Shown: positions 45,438 through 55,670 of the stretch, piece after piece
Numbering within the stretch: position 1 is the stretch's first letter
Layout: every line of letters starts with the position of its first letter
From: Erwinia rhapontici
GTDB taxonomy: Bacteria > Pseudomonadota > Gammaproteobacteria > Enterobacterales > Enterobacteriaceae
Length of the DNA stretch: 64,000 nt
Assembly: GCF_012271765.1 (NCBI RefSeq)
Contig: NZ_VRKO01000010.1
Location: 62,001 to 126,000, forward strand
Direction of reading: 5' to 3'
The notes under the pieces: generated by a model
Told to the model about the DNA's origin: nothing
Databases searched by the model: none
The model's input: only the letters and a program-made list of their open reading frames with translations
Made by a program: the position numbers and the translations under genes

Positions 45438-46565
45438 GTGAAAATTCTCGTTGATGAAAATATGCCGTACGCCCGTGAACTGTTCAGCCGTACTGGCGAC
45501 GTTGTGGCCGTGCCGGGCCGTCCGATCCCGCAGCAAGAGCTGGATGATGCCGACGGGTTGATGGTGCGCTCAGTGACCAAAGTGAATGCCGAACTGCTGA
45601 GCGGCAAGCCGGTGAAATTTGTCGGGACCGCCACCGCAGGCACCGATCATATCGACGAGAGCTGGCTTAACCAGCAGGGGATTGCGTTTTCAGCCGCACC
45701 CGGCTGTAACGCCATTGCGGTGGTGGAGTACGTCTTCTCCTCGCTGTTGTTACTGGCCGAACGTGACGGTTTCCAGTTAACCGACCGTACCGTCGGCATT
45801 GTGGGAGTGGGCAACGTTGGGGGGCGCCTGCAGGCGCGCCTTGAGGCGCTGGGCATTCGCACGCTGCTGTGCGATCCCCCACGTGCCGAACGCGGTGATG
45901 AAGGGGACTTCCAGCCACTGGCACAGCTGGTGGCGGAAGCCGACGTGCTGACCTTCCATACTCCGCTGTTTAAACAGGGCCCTTACCAGACGCTGCATAT
46001 GGCTGATGAAGCCCTGTTGCTGGCGCTGAAACCGGGCACCATTCTGATCAACGCCTGCCGTGGCCCGGTGGTGGACAATGCCGCGTTGCTGAAGGTGCTG
46101 GAACAGCGTGATGACCTCAGCGTGGTACTGGACGTTTGGGAGCCAGAACCGGAGCTGTCGCTGCCGCTGCTGAATAAAGTGGATATCGCCACGGCGCATA
46201 TCGCCGGTTACACCCTGGAAGGGAAAGCACGCGGTACCACCCAGGTTTTTGAAGCCTGGACACAGTTCATCGGCCAACCGCAGCAGGTGGCGCTGGATAC
46301 GCTGCTGCCCGCACCGGAATTTGGCCGCATCACGCTGCGCGGTGAGCTGGATCAGGCAACGCTGAAACGTCTGGTGCATCTGGTGTATGATGTGCGCCGC
46401 GATGATGCGCCGCTGCGCCATGTGGCTGCGATCCCAGGTGAGTTTGATCGTCTGCGCAAGAATTATCAGGAGCGCCGCGAGTGGTCTTCGCTGCGGGTTG
46501 AGTGTGATAACGCCGACACCGCTGTGCTGCTGAATAAGCTGGGCTTTAACGCGGCCCACCTTTAA
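45438..46565 (+). CDS. pdxB: Erythronate-4-phosphate dehydrogenase PdxB
   Basis: Second step of pyridoxal phosphate synthesis: oxidises 4-phosphoerythronate. The 375-residue protein has the D-2-hydroxyacid dehydrogenase plan: [21 protein letters not shown] (NAD fold near residue 118), [20 protein letters not shown] and [14 protein letters not shown] with the catalytic His, plus a PdxB-specific C-terminal dimerisation domain. The start codon is GTG, as in E. coli, giving [17 protein letters not shown] hairpin terminator or attenuator separates it from usg. Confidence 0.97.
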   Translation: MKILVDENMPYARELFSRTGDVVAVPGRPIPQQELDDADGLMVRSVTKVNAELLSGKPVKFVGTATAGTDHIDESWLNQQGIAFSAAPGCNAIAVVEYVFSSLLLLAERDGFQLTDRTVGIVGVGNVGGRLQARLEALGIRTLLCDPPRAERGDEGDFQPLAQLVAEADVLTFHTPLFKQGPYQTLHMADEALLLALKPGTILINACRGPVVDNAALLKVLEQRDDLSVVLDVWEPEPELSLPLLNKVDIATAHIAGYTLEGKARGTTQVFEAWTQFIGQPQQVALDTLLPAPEFGRITLRGELDQATLKRLVHLVYDVRRDDAPLRHVAAIPGEFDRLRKNYQERREWSSLRVECDNADTAVLLNKLGFNAAHL

Positions 46566-46626
46566 GTCTTTATTAAGTCAACCTGCGTAGGGTGAATCCC
46601 CTGCGTAGGTTTATTCCCAAAATTCG

Positions 46627-46655
46627 GGCGGTGAACTCACCGCCTTCTATTTTTG
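46627..46655 (+). terminator. Terminator/attenuator between pdxB and usg
   Basis: GGCGGTG-AACT-CACCGCC (46627-46644) is followed by TTCTATTTTTG. It resembles a rho-independent terminator of moderate strength, 62 bases after the pdxB stop and before the usg binding site. Read-through would make it an attenuator. Confidence 0.6.
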
Positions 46656-46679
46656 TGTCATTGTCTGGAGTAAACCAAC

Positions 46680-47690
46680 ATGTCCGACGGCTGGAATATC
46701 GCAATCTTAGGTGCGACAGGCGCAGTAGGGGGAGCTTTACTGGAATTGCTGGCGGAACGTCAGTTCCCTGTTGGTGAGCTGTATGCGCTATCAAGCGAAC
46801 GTAGTGCGGGTGAAGTGCTGCGCTATGAAGGTAAATCGTTACACGTGTCCGATGCGGCAGAGTTTGACTGGACGCAGGTGCAACTGGCGTTTTTCGTTGC
46901 CGGGCGCGAAGCATCAGCACGTTACGCTGATGAAGCCGCTAACGGCGGTTGCCTGGTGATCGACAGCAGCGATCTGTTTGCACTTGAGCCGGATGTCCCG
47001 TTAGTGGTGCCGGATGTCAATCCACAGGTACTGGCCGATTACCGTAACCGCAATATTATCAGCGTGGCCGATGCATTAACCAGCCAGCTGCTGTGCGCCA
47101 TCAAACCGCTGGTTGATCAGGCAGGTCTGGGGCGTTTGCAGGTAACGAATCTGCTGGCGGCATCCTCCCACGGCAAGGCGGCGGTGGATTCGCTGGCCGG
47201 TGAAAGTGCGCGGCTGCTGAACGGCCTTCCTGCGGAAGACGGCTATTTTGGTCGTCAGCTGGCGTTCAACGTGCTGCCGCTGATTGCCGATAAAGAGGGC
47301 AGTGTGCCGCAGGAACGTCGTCTGGTAGAGCAGGTGCGTAAAGTCCTGCAGGACGATGGGTTGCCGATTGCGGTCAGCACCATTCAGGCACCGGTATTCT
47401 ACGGTAACGCGCAGATTGTCTACATTGAGAATCTGCGCCCGATCTCTGCAGAAGAAGCCCGTGACGCGCTGGGCCAGGTGGAAGATATCAACCTGACGGC
47501 AGAAGATGATTTCCCGACGCAGGTGGGCGATGCTTCCGGTAGTGCGCACCTCAGTATTGGTAGTGTGCGCAATGATTACGGTATTCCTGAACTGTTGCAG
47601 TTCTGGTCCGTGGCCGACAACGTGCGTTTTGGCGGGGCATTGATGGCCGTCAAAACCGCTGAGAAGCTGGTGCAGGAGTACTTCTACTAA
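46680..47690 (+). CDS. usg: Usg, aspartate-semialdehyde dehydrogenase-like protein
   Basis: A 336-residue paralogue of aspartate-semialdehyde dehydrogenase with the NADP fold [20 protein letters not shown]. The segment where Asd has its catalytic Cys (NPNCTT type) reads [11 protein letters not shown], so the usual chemistry is not expected; this is a known feature of Usg proteins. Function unknown. Its stop overlaps the truA ATG by one base, as in E. coli. Confidence 0.93.
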   Translation: MSDGWNIAILGATGAVGGALLELLAERQFPVGELYALSSERSAGEVLRYEGKSLHVSDAAEFDWTQVQLAFFVAGREASARYADEAANGGCLVIDSSDLFALEPDVPLVVPDVNPQVLADYRNRNIISVADALTSQLLCAIKPLVDQAGLGRLQVTNLLAASSHGKAAVDSLAGESARLLNGLPAEDGYFGRQLAFNVLPLIADKEGSVPQERRLVEQVRKVLQDDGLPIAVSTIQAPVFYGNAQIVYIENLRPISAEEARDALGQVEDINLTAEDDFPTQVGDASGSAHLSIGSVRNDYGIPELLQFWSVADNVRFGGALMAVKTAEKLVQEYFY

Positions 47691-48505
47691 TGTCCGACAT
47701 CGCCGTGCCACAGCCGACGTTAAAACTCGCGCTGGGCATTGAATATGATGGTAGCCGCTATTACGGATGGCAGCGGCAGCAGGAAGTCCGCAGCGTGCAG
47801 GAAAAGCTGGAGATTGCGCTGACAAAAGTCGCCAACCATCCGGTGGAGGTGGTCTGTGCAGGGCGAACCGATGCCGGAGTGCATGGTACGGGGCAGGTGG
47901 TGCATTTTGAGACCACCTCGCAGCGTAAAGATGCCGCCTGGACGCTGGGCGTGAACACCCATCTGCCGGCGGATATTGCCGTGCGTTGGGTGAAAGCGGT
48001 GCCGGATGATTTCCACGCCCGTTTCAGCGCCACGGCTCGCCGTTACCGTTATATGATTTATAACCAGCGGCTGCGGCCGGCGATCCTCGGGGGTGGCATC
48101 ACGCATTTTTATCATCCGCTGGATGTGGAAAAAATGCAGCGTGCCGGGCAGTGCCTGCTGGGCGAGAATGACTTTACCTCGTTCCGTGCCGTGCAGTGCC
48201 AGTCACGTACGCCAATGCGTAATGTGATGCATCTGAACGTCAGCCGCCACGGCGCGTATGTGGTGGTCGATATTAAAGCCAATGCGTTTGTGCATCACAT
48301 GGTGCGCAACATTGTTGGCAGTCTGATGGAAGTGGGTTGTGGAAATCAGCCTGAGAGTTGGATAGCAGAGTTGCTGGTGGCAAAAGACCGCAAGCTGGCA
48401 GCGGCGACAGGGCGGGCAGAGGGTCTGTATCTGGTCGCGGTCGACTATCCCGCCCGTTTTGAAATACCCCGTCCACCGATGGGACCACTGTTCCTCGGGG
48501 ATTAA
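47690..48505 (+). CDS. truA: tRNA pseudouridine(38-40) synthase TruA
   Basis: Forms pseudouridine at positions 38-40 of the tRNA anticodon arm. The 271-residue product has [15 protein letters not shown] near the start, the catalytic Asp in [18 protein letters not shown], and [17 protein letters not shown] later. Coupled to usg by a one-base overlap (TAATG). Confidence 0.97.
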   Translation: MSDIAVPQPTLKLALGIEYDGSRYYGWQRQQEVRSVQEKLEIALTKVANHPVEVVCAGRTDAGVHGTGQVVHFETTSQRKDAAWTLGVNTHLPADIAVRWVKAVPDDFHARFSATARRYRYMIYNQRLRPAILGGGITHFYHPLDVEKMQRAGQCLLGENDFTSFRAVQCQSRTPMRNVMHLNVSRHGAYVVVDIKANAFVHHMVRNIVGSLMEVGCGNQPESWIAELLVAKDRKLAAATGRAEGLYLVAVDYPARFEIPRPPMGPLFLGD

Positions 48506-48535
48506 CCCTGGCCTGGAGTATTAAAGGAAGCCTGT

Positions 48536-49198
48536 ATGGAATTGATTCGTTTTGTTGTCGACTTCATTTTGCATATCGACGTCCACCTCGCGGAGCTGGT
48601 TGCCCAGTACGGTGTCTGGGTGTATGCCATTCTGTTTTTGATCCTGTTCTGTGAAACCGGTCTGGTGGTGACGCCATTCCTGCCAGGGGATTCCCTGCTG
48701 TTTGTTGCGGGGGCGCTGGCCGCACTGCCAGGCAATGACCTCAATGTGCATACGATGGTGGCACTGATGGTCGTCGCCGCGATACTGGGTGATGCGGTGA
48801 ACTACACGATCGGGCGGCTGTTTGGCGATAAGCTGTTCAGTAATCCCAATTCAAAAGTCTTCCGTCGCAGCTATCTTGATAAAACCCATGCATTTTATGA
48901 GCGTCATGGCGGGAAAACCATTATTCTGGCGCGCTTCGTGCCGATCGTCCGTACTTTCGCCCCGTTTGTGGCGGGAATGGGCAAGATGTCCTATCGTCAT
49001 TTTGCCCTGTACAACGTGGCGGGCGGACTGCTATGGGTGCTGCTGTTTACCTATGCGGGTTATCTGTTTGGTAATTTCCCGGTGGTGCAGGAAAACCTTA
49101 AGCTATTGATTGTGGCGATTATCCTGCTGTCCGTATTGCCAGGAGTGATTGAAGTGGTACGTCATCGCCGCGCAGCACGTCAGCAGAAACAGCAATAA
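48536..49198 (+). CDS. dedA: DedA-family membrane protein
   Basis: A 220-residue polytopic inner-membrane protein of the DedA family, linked to lipid flipping and membrane potential. Family motifs [20 protein letters not shown] and [18 protein letters not shown], the latter with the conserved Arg region, are intact. It lies 30 bases after truA in the usual order, with AAAGGAAGCCTGT before the ATG. Confidence 0.94.
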   Translation: MELIRFVVDFILHIDVHLAELVAQYGVWVYAILFLILFCETGLVVTPFLPGDSLLFVAGALAALPGNDLNVHTMVALMVVAAILGDAVNYTIGRLFGDKLFSNPNSKVFRRSYLDKTHAFYERHGGKTIILARFVPIVRTFAPFVAGMGKMSYRHFALYNVAGGLLWVLLFTYAGYLFGNFPVVQENLKLLIVAIILLSVLPGVIEVVRHRRAARQQKQQ

Positions 49199-49323
49199 AA
49201 TAAATCCTCAGGATTGCGCCCTCTGACCAGATTTTTATCCACAGTCACGGGCGGTTATGGTTTAATGAGCGATAAATTATGGTTTGCGCTGCGACTACAG
49301 GTCGCTGCGTGGAAAAAGAAAAA

Positions 49324-49349
49324 CTGGCGCTCCCCAGCAGGAGCGCCAG
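49324..49349 (+). promoter_or_regulatory. Stem-loop in the accD leader
   Basis: Perfect 10-bp stem CTGGCGCTCC / GGAGCGCCAG with loop CCAGCA, ending 21 bases before the accD ATG and just ahead of its binding site (AGAAAGG). No T-run follows, so an mRNA control or protein-binding structure is more likely than a terminator. Confidence 0.5.
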
Positions 49350-49370
49350 GTTCAAACAGAAAGGTCATCA

Positions 49371-50282
49371 ATGAGCTGGATTGAACGAATTCTCAATAAG
49401 AGCACCATCACCCCATCGCGTAAAGCAAGCATTCCTGAAGGGGTCTGGACAAAATGTGATAGCTGCGGGCAGGTTCTCTACCGCGCCGAGCTGGAACGTA
49501 ATCTGGAAGTCTGCCCTAAATGCGACCATCACATGCGCATGCATGGTCGCGATCGTCTGCACAGTGTGCTGGACGAAGGCTCACTGATTGAGCTGGGCAG
49601 TGAACTGGAACCAAAAGATGTGCTCAAGTTCCGGGATTCAAAAAAATACAAAGATCGTCTGGTTGCGGCTCAGAAAGAGACCAACGAAACCGACGCGCTG
49701 ATTGTGATGAAAGGTACCCTGCACGGGATGCCGGTTGTTGCAGCCGCGTTTGAGTTCTCCTTTATGGGCGGCTCAATGGGTTCCGTGGTGGGCGCGCGCT
49801 TCGTGCGTGCGGTTGAGCAGGCACTGGAAGATAACTGCCCGATGATCTGTTTCTCTGCGTCAGGCGGTGCCCGTATGCAGGAAGCGCTGATGTCGCTGAT
49901 GCAGATGGCAAAAACCAGTGCAGCACTGGCGAAGATGCAGGAACGTGGTCTGCCTTATATCTCCGTGCTGACTGACCCAACTATGGGCGGCGTTTCTGCC
50001 AGCTTTGCGATGCTGGGCGATCTGAACATTGCGGAACCTAAAGCCCTGATCGGCTTCGCGGGTCCACGCGTAATTGAGCAGACCGTGCGCGAAAAACTGC
50101 CGCCGGGCTTCCAGCGCAGTGAGTTCCTGATCGAAAAAGGCGCGATTGACATGATCGTCCGCCGTCCAGTGATGCGCTTCAAGCTGGCCAGTGTGCTGGC
50201 GAAAATGATGAATCTGCCTGCACCTGAGGAAGATATTGTCAAAGAAGCGCCTGCTGACGCATCCCAGAGCCACGAGGCCTGA
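49371..50282 (+). CDS. accD: Acetyl-CoA carboxylase carboxyltransferase subunit beta (AccD)
   Basis: Transfers CO2 from carboxybiotin to acetyl-CoA together with AccA, the committed step of fatty acid synthesis. The 303-residue protein has the N-terminal zinc ribbon (WTKCDSCGQ and VCPKCDHH), [15 protein letters not shown] and [18 protein letters not shown], the CoA-binding crotonase-like core. I start at 49371 ([10 protein letters not shown]), matching known AccD; the frame is open 29 codons further upstream through the leader hairpin, which is not coding. Confidence 0.97.
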   Translation: MSWIERILNKSTITPSRKASIPEGVWTKCDSCGQVLYRAELERNLEVCPKCDHHMRMHGRDRLHSVLDEGSLIELGSELEPKDVLKFRDSKKYKDRLVAAQKETNETDALIVMKGTLHGMPVVAAAFEFSFMGGSMGSVVGARFVRAVEQALEDNCPMICFSASGGARMQEALMSLMQMAKTSAALAKMQERGLPYISVLTDPTMGGVSASFAMLGDLNIAEPKALIGFAGPRVIEQTVREKLPPGFQRSEFLIEKGAIDMIVRRPVMRFKLASVLAKMMNLPAPEEDIVKEAPADASQSHEA

Positions 50283-50292
50283 CCGATGATGA

Positions 50293-50315
50293 GAAAGGGA
50301 CCCTGCGTCCCTTTC
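50293..50315 (+). terminator. Intercistronic hairpin between accD and folC
   Basis: GAAAGGGAC / GTCCCTTTC, nine pairs around CCTGC, located 10 bases after the accD stop. No T-run follows; it may stabilise the accD 3' end or cause partial termination. Confidence 0.5.
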
Positions 50316-50347
50316 ACCAATGAACCGTAACGTTGTGAACGGGACAC

Positions 50348-51610
50348 ATGGATAATCTTCCTCAAGCCACGTCGCCTCTTGCCTCGTGGCTTTATTATCT
50401 TGAGCATTTACACGCTCAGGCTATCGAACTTGGGCTGGATCGTATCCGGCGCGTTGCCTCTTCTCTCGACCTTCTGACACCAGCCCCTGTGGTTTTCACC
50501 GTCGCCGGAACCAATGGTAAAGGCACCACCTGCCGAACCCTTGAAACGGTGCTGATGGCGGCGGGCTATCGCGTGGGCGTTTTCAGTTCGCCGCATCTGG
50601 TGCGTTACACCGAACGGGTGCGCATTCAGGGTGAAGAACTGGCGGAGTCAGCGCATACCACCTCCTTTGCGGCCATTGAAGCGGGCCGGGGTGACACCAC
50701 GCTGACCTACTTTGAGTACGGCACACTATCGGCGCTGTGGCTGTTTGCTGAGGCGAAGCTGGATGTGGTGATCCTTGAAGTCGGGCTGGGCGGGCGTCTT
50801 GATGCCACCAATATTGTGGATGCCGATGTCGCCGTGGTAACCAGTATTGCGCTGGATCATACCGACTGGCTCGGGCCGGATCGCGAAAGCATCGGCCGGG
50901 AGAAAGCCGGGGTGTTCCGCGCGGGGAAACCTGCCGTAGTGGGTGAGCCGAATATGCCGCACACCATCGCGGATGTGGCCGCAGAGAAGGGCGCACAGCT
51001 GTTGCAGCGCGACCGCGACTGGTCATACAGCGTAACTCATGACAGCTGGTCTTTCCGCGATGCCCACGGCACTGTGGAGCAGCTGCCGTTGCCACAAGTC
51101 CCATTGCCGAATGCGGCTACCGCACTTGCGGCGCTGCGTGCATCCCCGCTTAACGTTGATGAGGCAATAATCCGTCGTTCACTGCACCTGGCCATGTTGC
51201 CCGGTCGTTTTCAGACGGTCGCCGAATCACCGCGGGTGATCCTTGATGTTGCGCACAACCCCCATGCGGCAGGCTATCTGGCGGGGCGCCTGGCAGAAGT
51301 GCCACGCAACGGCAAGGTTCATGCGGTGGTAGGCATGCTGCATGATAAAGACATTGCCGGTACGCTGGCGTGCCTCTCGCCGCAGGTGGATTACTGGTAC
51401 TGTGCACCGCTCGATGGCCCGCGCGGTGCCACCGCTGAACAGCTGATGGTGCATCTTGAGGGGGCGCAGGCGTTTGGCTCGGTTGAGCTTGCCTGGCGAC
51501 AGGCGCTGCAACAGGCAACCGAACAGGATATTGTGCTGGTGTGTGGTTCGTTCCACACCGTGGCACAGGTCATGGAAACGATGGAAACGGAGAACGGCAG
51601 TGGCAAGTAA
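50348..51610 (+). CDS. folC: Bifunctional dihydrofolate/folylpolyglutamate synthase FolC
   Basis: Adds glutamate to dihydropteroate and extends folate polyglutamates. The 420-residue product carries VFTVAGTNGKGTTCRTLE (ATP loop), SSPHLVRYTERVRI, VGLGGRLDATNIVDADV, TSIALDHTDWLGPDRE and DVAHNPHAAGYLAGRL. The first residues (MDNLPQATSPLASWL) match the family after the variable tip. The last codons overlap dedD by 11 bases. Confidence 0.97.
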   Translation: MDNLPQATSPLASWLYYLEHLHAQAIELGLDRIRRVASSLDLLTPAPVVFTVAGTNGKGTTCRTLETVLMAAGYRVGVFSSPHLVRYTERVRIQGEELAESAHTTSFAAIEAGRGDTTLTYFEYGTLSALWLFAEAKLDVVILEVGLGGRLDATNIVDADVAVVTSIALDHTDWLGPDRESIGREKAGVFRAGKPAVVGEPNMPHTIADVAAEKGAQLLQRDRDWSYSVTHDSWSFRDAHGTVEQLPLPQVPLPNAATALAALRASPLNVDEAIIRRSLHLAMLPGRFQTVAESPRVILDVAHNPHAAGYLAGRLAEVPRNGKVHAVVGMLHDKDIAGTLACLSPQVDYWYCAPLDGPRGATAEQLMVHLEGAQAFGSVELAWRQALQQATEQDIVLVCGSFHTVAQVMETMETENGSGK

Positions 51611-52346
51611 GTTTCAAAACCGTTTAGTCGGAACCATTATCATTGTGGCGCTGGGTGTGATTGTGCTGCCCGGCTTACTCGATGGTAAAAAGAAGCACTA
51701 TAAAGAAGAGTTTGCGGCTATTCCTCTGGTGCCGAAACCCGAAGACCAGCAGGAAACCGATTTGGTTCCGCCTGTGACGCAAACCTTACCGGCACAACCG
51801 CCGGAAGGGGCAGGGGCGGCGATCAGTGCGGGTAGCAATGCTAACGACAACTCCTCGCAGGCCGACAGCGGCTCCACCGCGCCGCAGTCTCATAACCAGC
51901 CAACGGTAGTGACGCCGCCGCCGGTGAAGCCTGCGCAGCAGCAGCCGAAAGTGGTGGAAAAGCCGAAGCCGCAGCCTAAACCGGTCGAAAAACCGATCGA
52001 GAAGCCTAAACCTGTTGAAAAACCGAAAGCGGTTGAGAAGCCTGAGCCGAAAGTGGAGGCGCCTGTTGAGATTCAGCCACCAGTGACGGAATCAGCCCCA
52101 TCAGGGCAGGCCTGGGTTGTACAGCTGGGTGCGTTGAAAAATGCGGCAAAAGTGAATGAGATCGTCGCACAGTTGCGCCTGTCGGGCTACCGCGCCTTTA
52201 CCGTTCCGTCCACGCCGGTGCAGGGGCAAATTACCCGTATTTACGTGGGGCCGGATGCTTCGAAAGCGAAAATGCAGGCTGCCGTTGGCACATTGCAGGG
52301 GATCTCGGGGCTGGGCGGAGTTGTTAAACCGTACAGTGTTAAATAA
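51600..52346 (+). CDS. dedD: Cell division protein DedD (SPOR domain)
   Basis: Septal-ring protein: an N-terminal membrane helix (LVGTIIIVALGVIVLPGLL), a long Pro/Lys/Glu linker with repeats of the EKPKPVEKP kind (about residues 115-160), and a C-terminal SPOR domain that binds denuded septal peptidoglycan (WVVQLGALKNAAKVNEIVAQ, ITRIYVGPDASKAK). The start is the GTG at 51600 (V/MASKFQNRL), as in E. coli, inside the end of folC. 248 residues. Confidence 0.95.
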   Translation: MASKFQNRLVGTIIIVALGVIVLPGLLDGKKKHYKEEFAAIPLVPKPEDQQETDLVPPVTQTLPAQPPEGAGAAISAGSNANDNSSQADSGSTAPQSHNQPTVVTPPPVKPAQQQPKVVEKPKPQPKPVEKPIEKPKPVEKPKAVEKPEPKVEAPVEIQPPVTESAPSGQAWVVQLGALKNAAKVNEIVAQLRLSGYRAFTVPSTPVQGQITRIYVGPDASKAKMQAAVGTLQGISGLGGVVKPYSVK

Positions 52347-52409
52347 GCCGTTCTGGTCCGTTGTTTCTCTCAGCGACGGACTATTATTGCGATAGCTATG
52401 ATCACCCTG

Positions 52410-52441
52410 CGCCCGGAGTCGACACCTCGTCACTCCGGGCG
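52410..52441 (+). terminator. Hairpin after dedD
   Basis: CGCCCGGAGT / ACTCCGGGCG, ten pairs with a 12-base loop, 64 bases after the dedD stop. No clear T-run follows. The rest of the 333-base gap 52347-52679 holds the cvpA-purF control region and no credible gene. Confidence 0.55.
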
Positions 52442-52563
52442 TCGTGCGTGATGATGCTGGCAAATCAAGGTATTGCGTGGTGGGGTCCGGGCCGTTGAAA
52501 TCGGTGTCCGGAAGGGGTTTTTTTAAGCGTTCTCGTTTATTTAAATCGCGTCAGTAAAACGCT

Positions 52564-52579
52564 ACGCAAACGTTTTCTT
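52564..52579. promoter_or_regulatory. PurR operator of cvpA-purF
   Basis: ACGCAAACGTTTTCTT matches the PurR consensus (ACGCAAACGTTTTCNT) at every defined base and lies about 100 bases upstream of cvpA, as in E. coli. A -10-like TAGAAT follows at 52587-52592. Purine-dependent repression of cvpA-purF is therefore expected. Confidence 0.9.
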
Positions 52580-52679
52580 TTTCTGTTAGAATTCGCCCCG
52601 AACTGAGGCAGTATCCCCTTGCACCTGTGCTTACAAGGGGAGAGCGGCTGATACAGGGGCATGGTCACTGGAAGCGTTC

Positions 52680-53165
52680 ATGGTCTGGATAGATTACGTC
52701 ATTATTGCGGTTATTGGTTTTTCGGCTCTTGTTAGCCTGATCCGAGGGTTTGTTCGGGAAGCTCTTTCTCTCGTCACCTGGGGTTGCGCATTTTTTGTCG
52801 CCAGTCATTACTACTCCTTCCTTGCCGTCTGGTTCACAGGATTTGAAGACGAACTGGTTCGAAATGGAATCGCCGTAGCGGTGTTATTCATTGCTACCCT
52901 GATTGTCGGGGCCATTGTTAACTACGTTATTGGTTCGCTGGTTGAAAAAACCGGCCTGTCGGGAACCGACAGAGTCCTTGGCGTCTGTTTTGGGGCATTA
53001 CGCGGTGTGCTGATCGTTTCAGCCATGCTGTTTTTCCTCGACACATTCACCGGTTTTTCTAAGAGTCCGGACTGGCAACAGTCCCAGCTAATCCCTCAGT
53101 TCAGTAGTATTATCAGGTGGTTTTTTGATTACCTGAAAAGCACGTCGAGTTTTTTGCCCCGGTAA
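52680..53165 (+). CDS. cvpA: Colicin V production membrane protein CvpA
   Basis: A 161-residue inner-membrane protein with four hydrophobic segments ([21 protein letters not shown] at the start; [23 protein letters not shown] near residue 100). First gene of the purF operon; its molecular role is not settled. A 7-bp inverted repeat (CCCCGGT / ACCGGGG, 53157-53176) spans its stop. Confidence 0.95.
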   Translation: MVWIDYVIIAVIGFSALVSLIRGFVREALSLVTWGCAFFVASHYYSFLAVWFTGFEDELVRNGIAVAVLFIATLIVGAIVNYVIGSLVEKTGLSGTDRVLGVCFGALRGVLIVSAMLFFLDTFTGFSKSPDWQQSQLIPQFSSIIRWFFDYLKSTSSFLPR

Positions 53166-53201
53166 TCGAACCGGGGTTGCGGCTTATGAGGAAATGTCAA
53201 T

Positions 53202-54719
53202 ATGTGCGGTATTGTCGGGATCGCCGGTTTTGCACCGGTCAACCAGTCGATTTATGACGCGTTAACGGTGCTTCAGCACCGTGGGCAGGATGCCGCAGGC
53301 ATCGTTACCATTGATGCATTGAATTGCTTCCGTCTGCGCAAAGCAAACGGTCTGGTTAGCGATGTATTTGAAGCCCGCCACATGCAACGTATGCAAGGCA
53401 ATATGGGTATCGGCCACGTTCGTTACCCCACGGCAGGAAGCTCAAGTGCTTCTGAAGCCCAGCCATTCTACGTAAACTCCCCTTACGGTATTACTCTTGC
53501 CCATAACGGCAACCTGACCAACGCTCACGAACTGCGTAAAGAGCTGTTCGAAACGGGTCGTCGTCACGTGAATACCACCTCTGATTCTGAAATCCTGCTG
53601 AATATCTTTGCGCAGGAAGTGGATCGTTTCCAGCATGACCCGCTGGAAGCAGAGAACATCTTCTCCGCCGTTGCCGCGGTGCATCAGCGTGTTCGCGGTG
53701 CGTATGCCTGCGTGGCGATGATCATCGGCCACGGTTTGGTGGCATTCCGCGATCCTAACGGTATTCGTCCACTGGTGATCGGCAAACGCGCTATGGCTGA
53801 TGGCCGTATCGAGTATATGGTGGCTTCAGAGAGCGTGGCGCTGGATACCCTTGGCTTTGAGTTCCTGCGCGATGTGGCACCGGGCGAAGCGGTGTATGTG
53901 ACCGTGAAAGGCCAGCTGTCCACCCGTCAGTGTGCTGAAAATCCAAAGTGGAATCCGTGCCTGTTCGAGTACGTTTACTTTGCACGCCCGGATTCGTTCC
54001 TCGATAAGATTTCGGTTTACAGCGCCCGCGTGCGTATGGGCACCAAACTCGGTGCCAAGATTGCCCGCGAGTGGGAAGATCTGGATATCGATGTGGTGAT
54101 TCCAATCCCTGAAACCTCCTGCGATATCGCACTGGAGATGGCGCGTATTCTCGACAAGCCCTACCGTCAGGGCTTTGTGAAAAACCGTTATGTCGGCCGT
54201 ACCTTTATCATGCCAGGTCAGCACCTGCGTCGCAGCGCGGTTCGCCGTAAGCTGAATGCTAACCGTGCTGAGTTCCGGGGTAAAAACGTGCTGCTGGTGG
54301 ATGACTCCATCGTGCGCGGTACCACCTCTGAGCAGATCATCGAAATGGCACGTGAAGCGGGAGCGAAGAAAGTGTATCTCGCGTCTGCGGCACCGGAAAT
54401 TCGCTTCCCGAACGTCTATGGCATTGATATGCCAAGCGCCACTGAGCTGATTGCTCACGGCCGTGAAGTGGAAGAGATCCGCCAGCTGATCGGTGCAGAT
54501 GCCCTGATTTTCCAGGACCTGAGCGACCTGATTGAAGCGGTGCGTGAAGAGAACCCGGATATTGCCCAGTTTGAGTGCTCGGTATTTGATGGTATCTACG
54601 TGACCAAAGACGTGGACCAGCAGTACCTGGAGTATCTGCAATCTCTGCGTAATGACGATGCGAAAGCGATGCAGCGTCAGAACGAAGTGGAAAATCTCGA
54701 GATGCACAACGAAGGCTGA
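53202..54719 (+). CDS. purF: Amidophosphoribosyltransferase PurF
   Basis: First committed step of purine synthesis: PRPP plus glutamine gives phosphoribosylamine. The 505-residue protein starts [10 protein letters not shown], whose Cys becomes the N-terminal nucleophile of the glutaminase domain. The PRTase domain has the PRPP loop [17 protein letters not shown] near residue 365. TGAGGAAATGTCAAT precedes the ATG. A strong terminator follows the downstream ERIC element. Confidence 0.98.
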   Translation: MCGIVGIAGFAPVNQSIYDALTVLQHRGQDAAGIVTIDALNCFRLRKANGLVSDVFEARHMQRMQGNMGIGHVRYPTAGSSSASEAQPFYVNSPYGITLAHNGNLTNAHELRKELFETGRRHVNTTSDSEILLNIFAQEVDRFQHDPLEAENIFSAVAAVHQRVRGAYACVAMIIGHGLVAFRDPNGIRPLVIGKRAMADGRIEYMVASESVALDTLGFEFLRDVAPGEAVYVTVKGQLSTRQCAENPKWNPCLFEYVYFARPDSFLDKISVYSARVRMGTKLGAKIAREWEDLDIDVVIPIPETSCDIALEMARILDKPYRQGFVKNRYVGRTFIMPGQHLRRSAVRRKLNANRAEFRGKNVLLVDDSIVRGTTSEQIIEMAREAGAKKVYLASAAPEIRFPNVYGIDMPSATELIAHGREVEEIRQLIGADALIFQDLSDLIEAVREENPDIAQFECSVFDGIYVTKDVDQQYLEYLQSLRNDDAKAMQRQNEVENLEMHNEG

Positions 54720-54842
54720 TACCCGTCGTACTTCGAGTGATATGTGCGTTGGCTGCGTTTGCTCACCCCGGTCACATAGTTGTCTATGCTCCCGGGGATG
54801 ATCAGCCTTGCCGCCTTCATCTAACTCGAATGATTCAGGGTA
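54720..54842. repeat. ERIC element (enterobacterial repetitive intergenic consensus)
   Basis: About 123 bases immediately after the purF stop, bounded by inverted ends TACCCGTCGTACTTCGAGT and ACTCGAATGATTCAGGGTA. The interior, read on the minus strand, contains GTGACCGGGGTGAGC, AACGCAGCCAACGCA and the CCCCGGGAGC arm characteristic of ERIC. It is transcribed as part of the purF 3' region and can fold into a long hairpin. Confidence 0.85.
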
Positions 54843-54853
54843 AATAGGCTAAG

Positions 54854-54886
54854 ATGGGCCGGAAGCAATTCCGGCCCATTTTTTTT
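54854..54886 (+). terminator. Rho-independent terminator of cvpA-purF
   Basis: ATGGGCCGGAA, loop GCAA, TTCCGGCCCAT followed by seven further T residues. It lies between the ERIC element and ubiX, ending 12 bases before the ubiX ATG, so ubiX must rely on read-through or on a promoter within this region. Confidence 0.93.
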
Positions 54887-54898
54887 GAAGGATTTGGT

Positions 54899-55468
54899 AT
54901 GAAACGACTCATTATTGGCATCTCTGGCGCCAGCGGTGTGATTTATGGCATTCGCATGCTGCAAATTTTGCAGCAGGTGAGCGGGGTAGAGAGCCATCTG
55001 ATAATGAGCCAGGCTGCGCGGCAGACGCTGGCGCTGGAAAGTGACTATACGCTGCGTGAAGTCCAGGCGCTGGCGGATGTGGTCCACGATGTACGCGATA
55101 TTGCTGCCAGTATCTCCTCGGGTTCTTATAAAACCGAGGGTATGGCGATCCTTCCCTGCTCAATGAAAACCCTGTCAGGTATTGTTCACAGCTACAGCGA
55201 TGGCCTGCTGACCCGCGCCGCTGATGTGGTGCTGAAAGAGCGGCGCCGACTGGTGCTGTGTGTGCGTGAAACCCCGTTGCATCTTGGCCATCTGCGTACG
55301 ATGACCGCTGCCGCAGAACTGGGGGCCATTATTATGCCGCCGGTGCCCGCTTTTTATCATCGCCCACAGAGCGTGATGGATATTGTCGATCAGACTGTTA
55401 ATCGGGTACTCGATCAGTTTGATATCGAACTGGATGAAGACCTGTTTACGCGCTGGCAAGGTGCATAA
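54899..55468 (+). CDS. ubiX: Flavin prenyltransferase UbiX
   Basis: Makes the prenylated FMN cofactor used by the UbiD decarboxylase in ubiquinone synthesis. The 189-residue protein has the FMN-binding start LIIGISGASGVIYGIRML, PCSMKTLSGIVHSYSD and ETPLHLGHLRTM. I start at 54899, after GAAGGATTTGGT; the longer frame would begin inside the terminator. Confidence 0.95.
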   Translation: MKRLIIGISGASGVIYGIRMLQILQQVSGVESHLIMSQAARQTLALESDYTLREVQALADVVHDVRDIAASISSGSYKTEGMAILPCSMKTLSGIVHSYSDGLLTRAADVVLKERRRLVLCVRETPLHLGHLRTMTAAAELGAIIMPPVPAFYHRPQSVMDIVDQTVNRVLDQFDIELDEDLFTRWQGA

Positions 55469-55481
55469 CGGGGAATATGTC

Positions 55482-55670
55482 GCACCATTTTGGTGCGCCT
55501 ATTGGTGCTGAATCGCTTTTCGTGCAAGTTGCGCACCAAAATGAAACATTGTTGCTTCGGTCTGCCAACAAACCTGCTATAAATTTTCCTGCAAACTGAG
55601 TAATCACAGTGCCTGAAGCATCGTGCAATATAAACAGCGGTTTGCCACAAAATGTGGCACGGAACCTGCT
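55482..55670 (+). promoter_or_regulatory. NtrC site and sigma-54 promoter of hisJ
   Basis: GCACCATTTTGGTGC (55482-55496) is a perfect GCACC-N5-GGTGC palindrome matching NtrC sites. A weaker site GCACCAAAATGAAAC begins at 55533. TGGCAC-GGAAC-CTGCT (55655-55670) matches the sigma-54 -24/-12 promoter with the exact GG-N10-GC spacing. Nitrogen-limitation control of the transport operon is strongly suggested, as known for argT in enterics. Confidence 0.85.

Noticed and set aside
46680-47690. Usg as the aspartate-semialdehyde supplier for the biosynthetic cluster
   Set aside because: Usg lacks the catalytic Cys region of Asd and belongs to the conserved backbone; housekeeping Asd elsewhere is the likely source.
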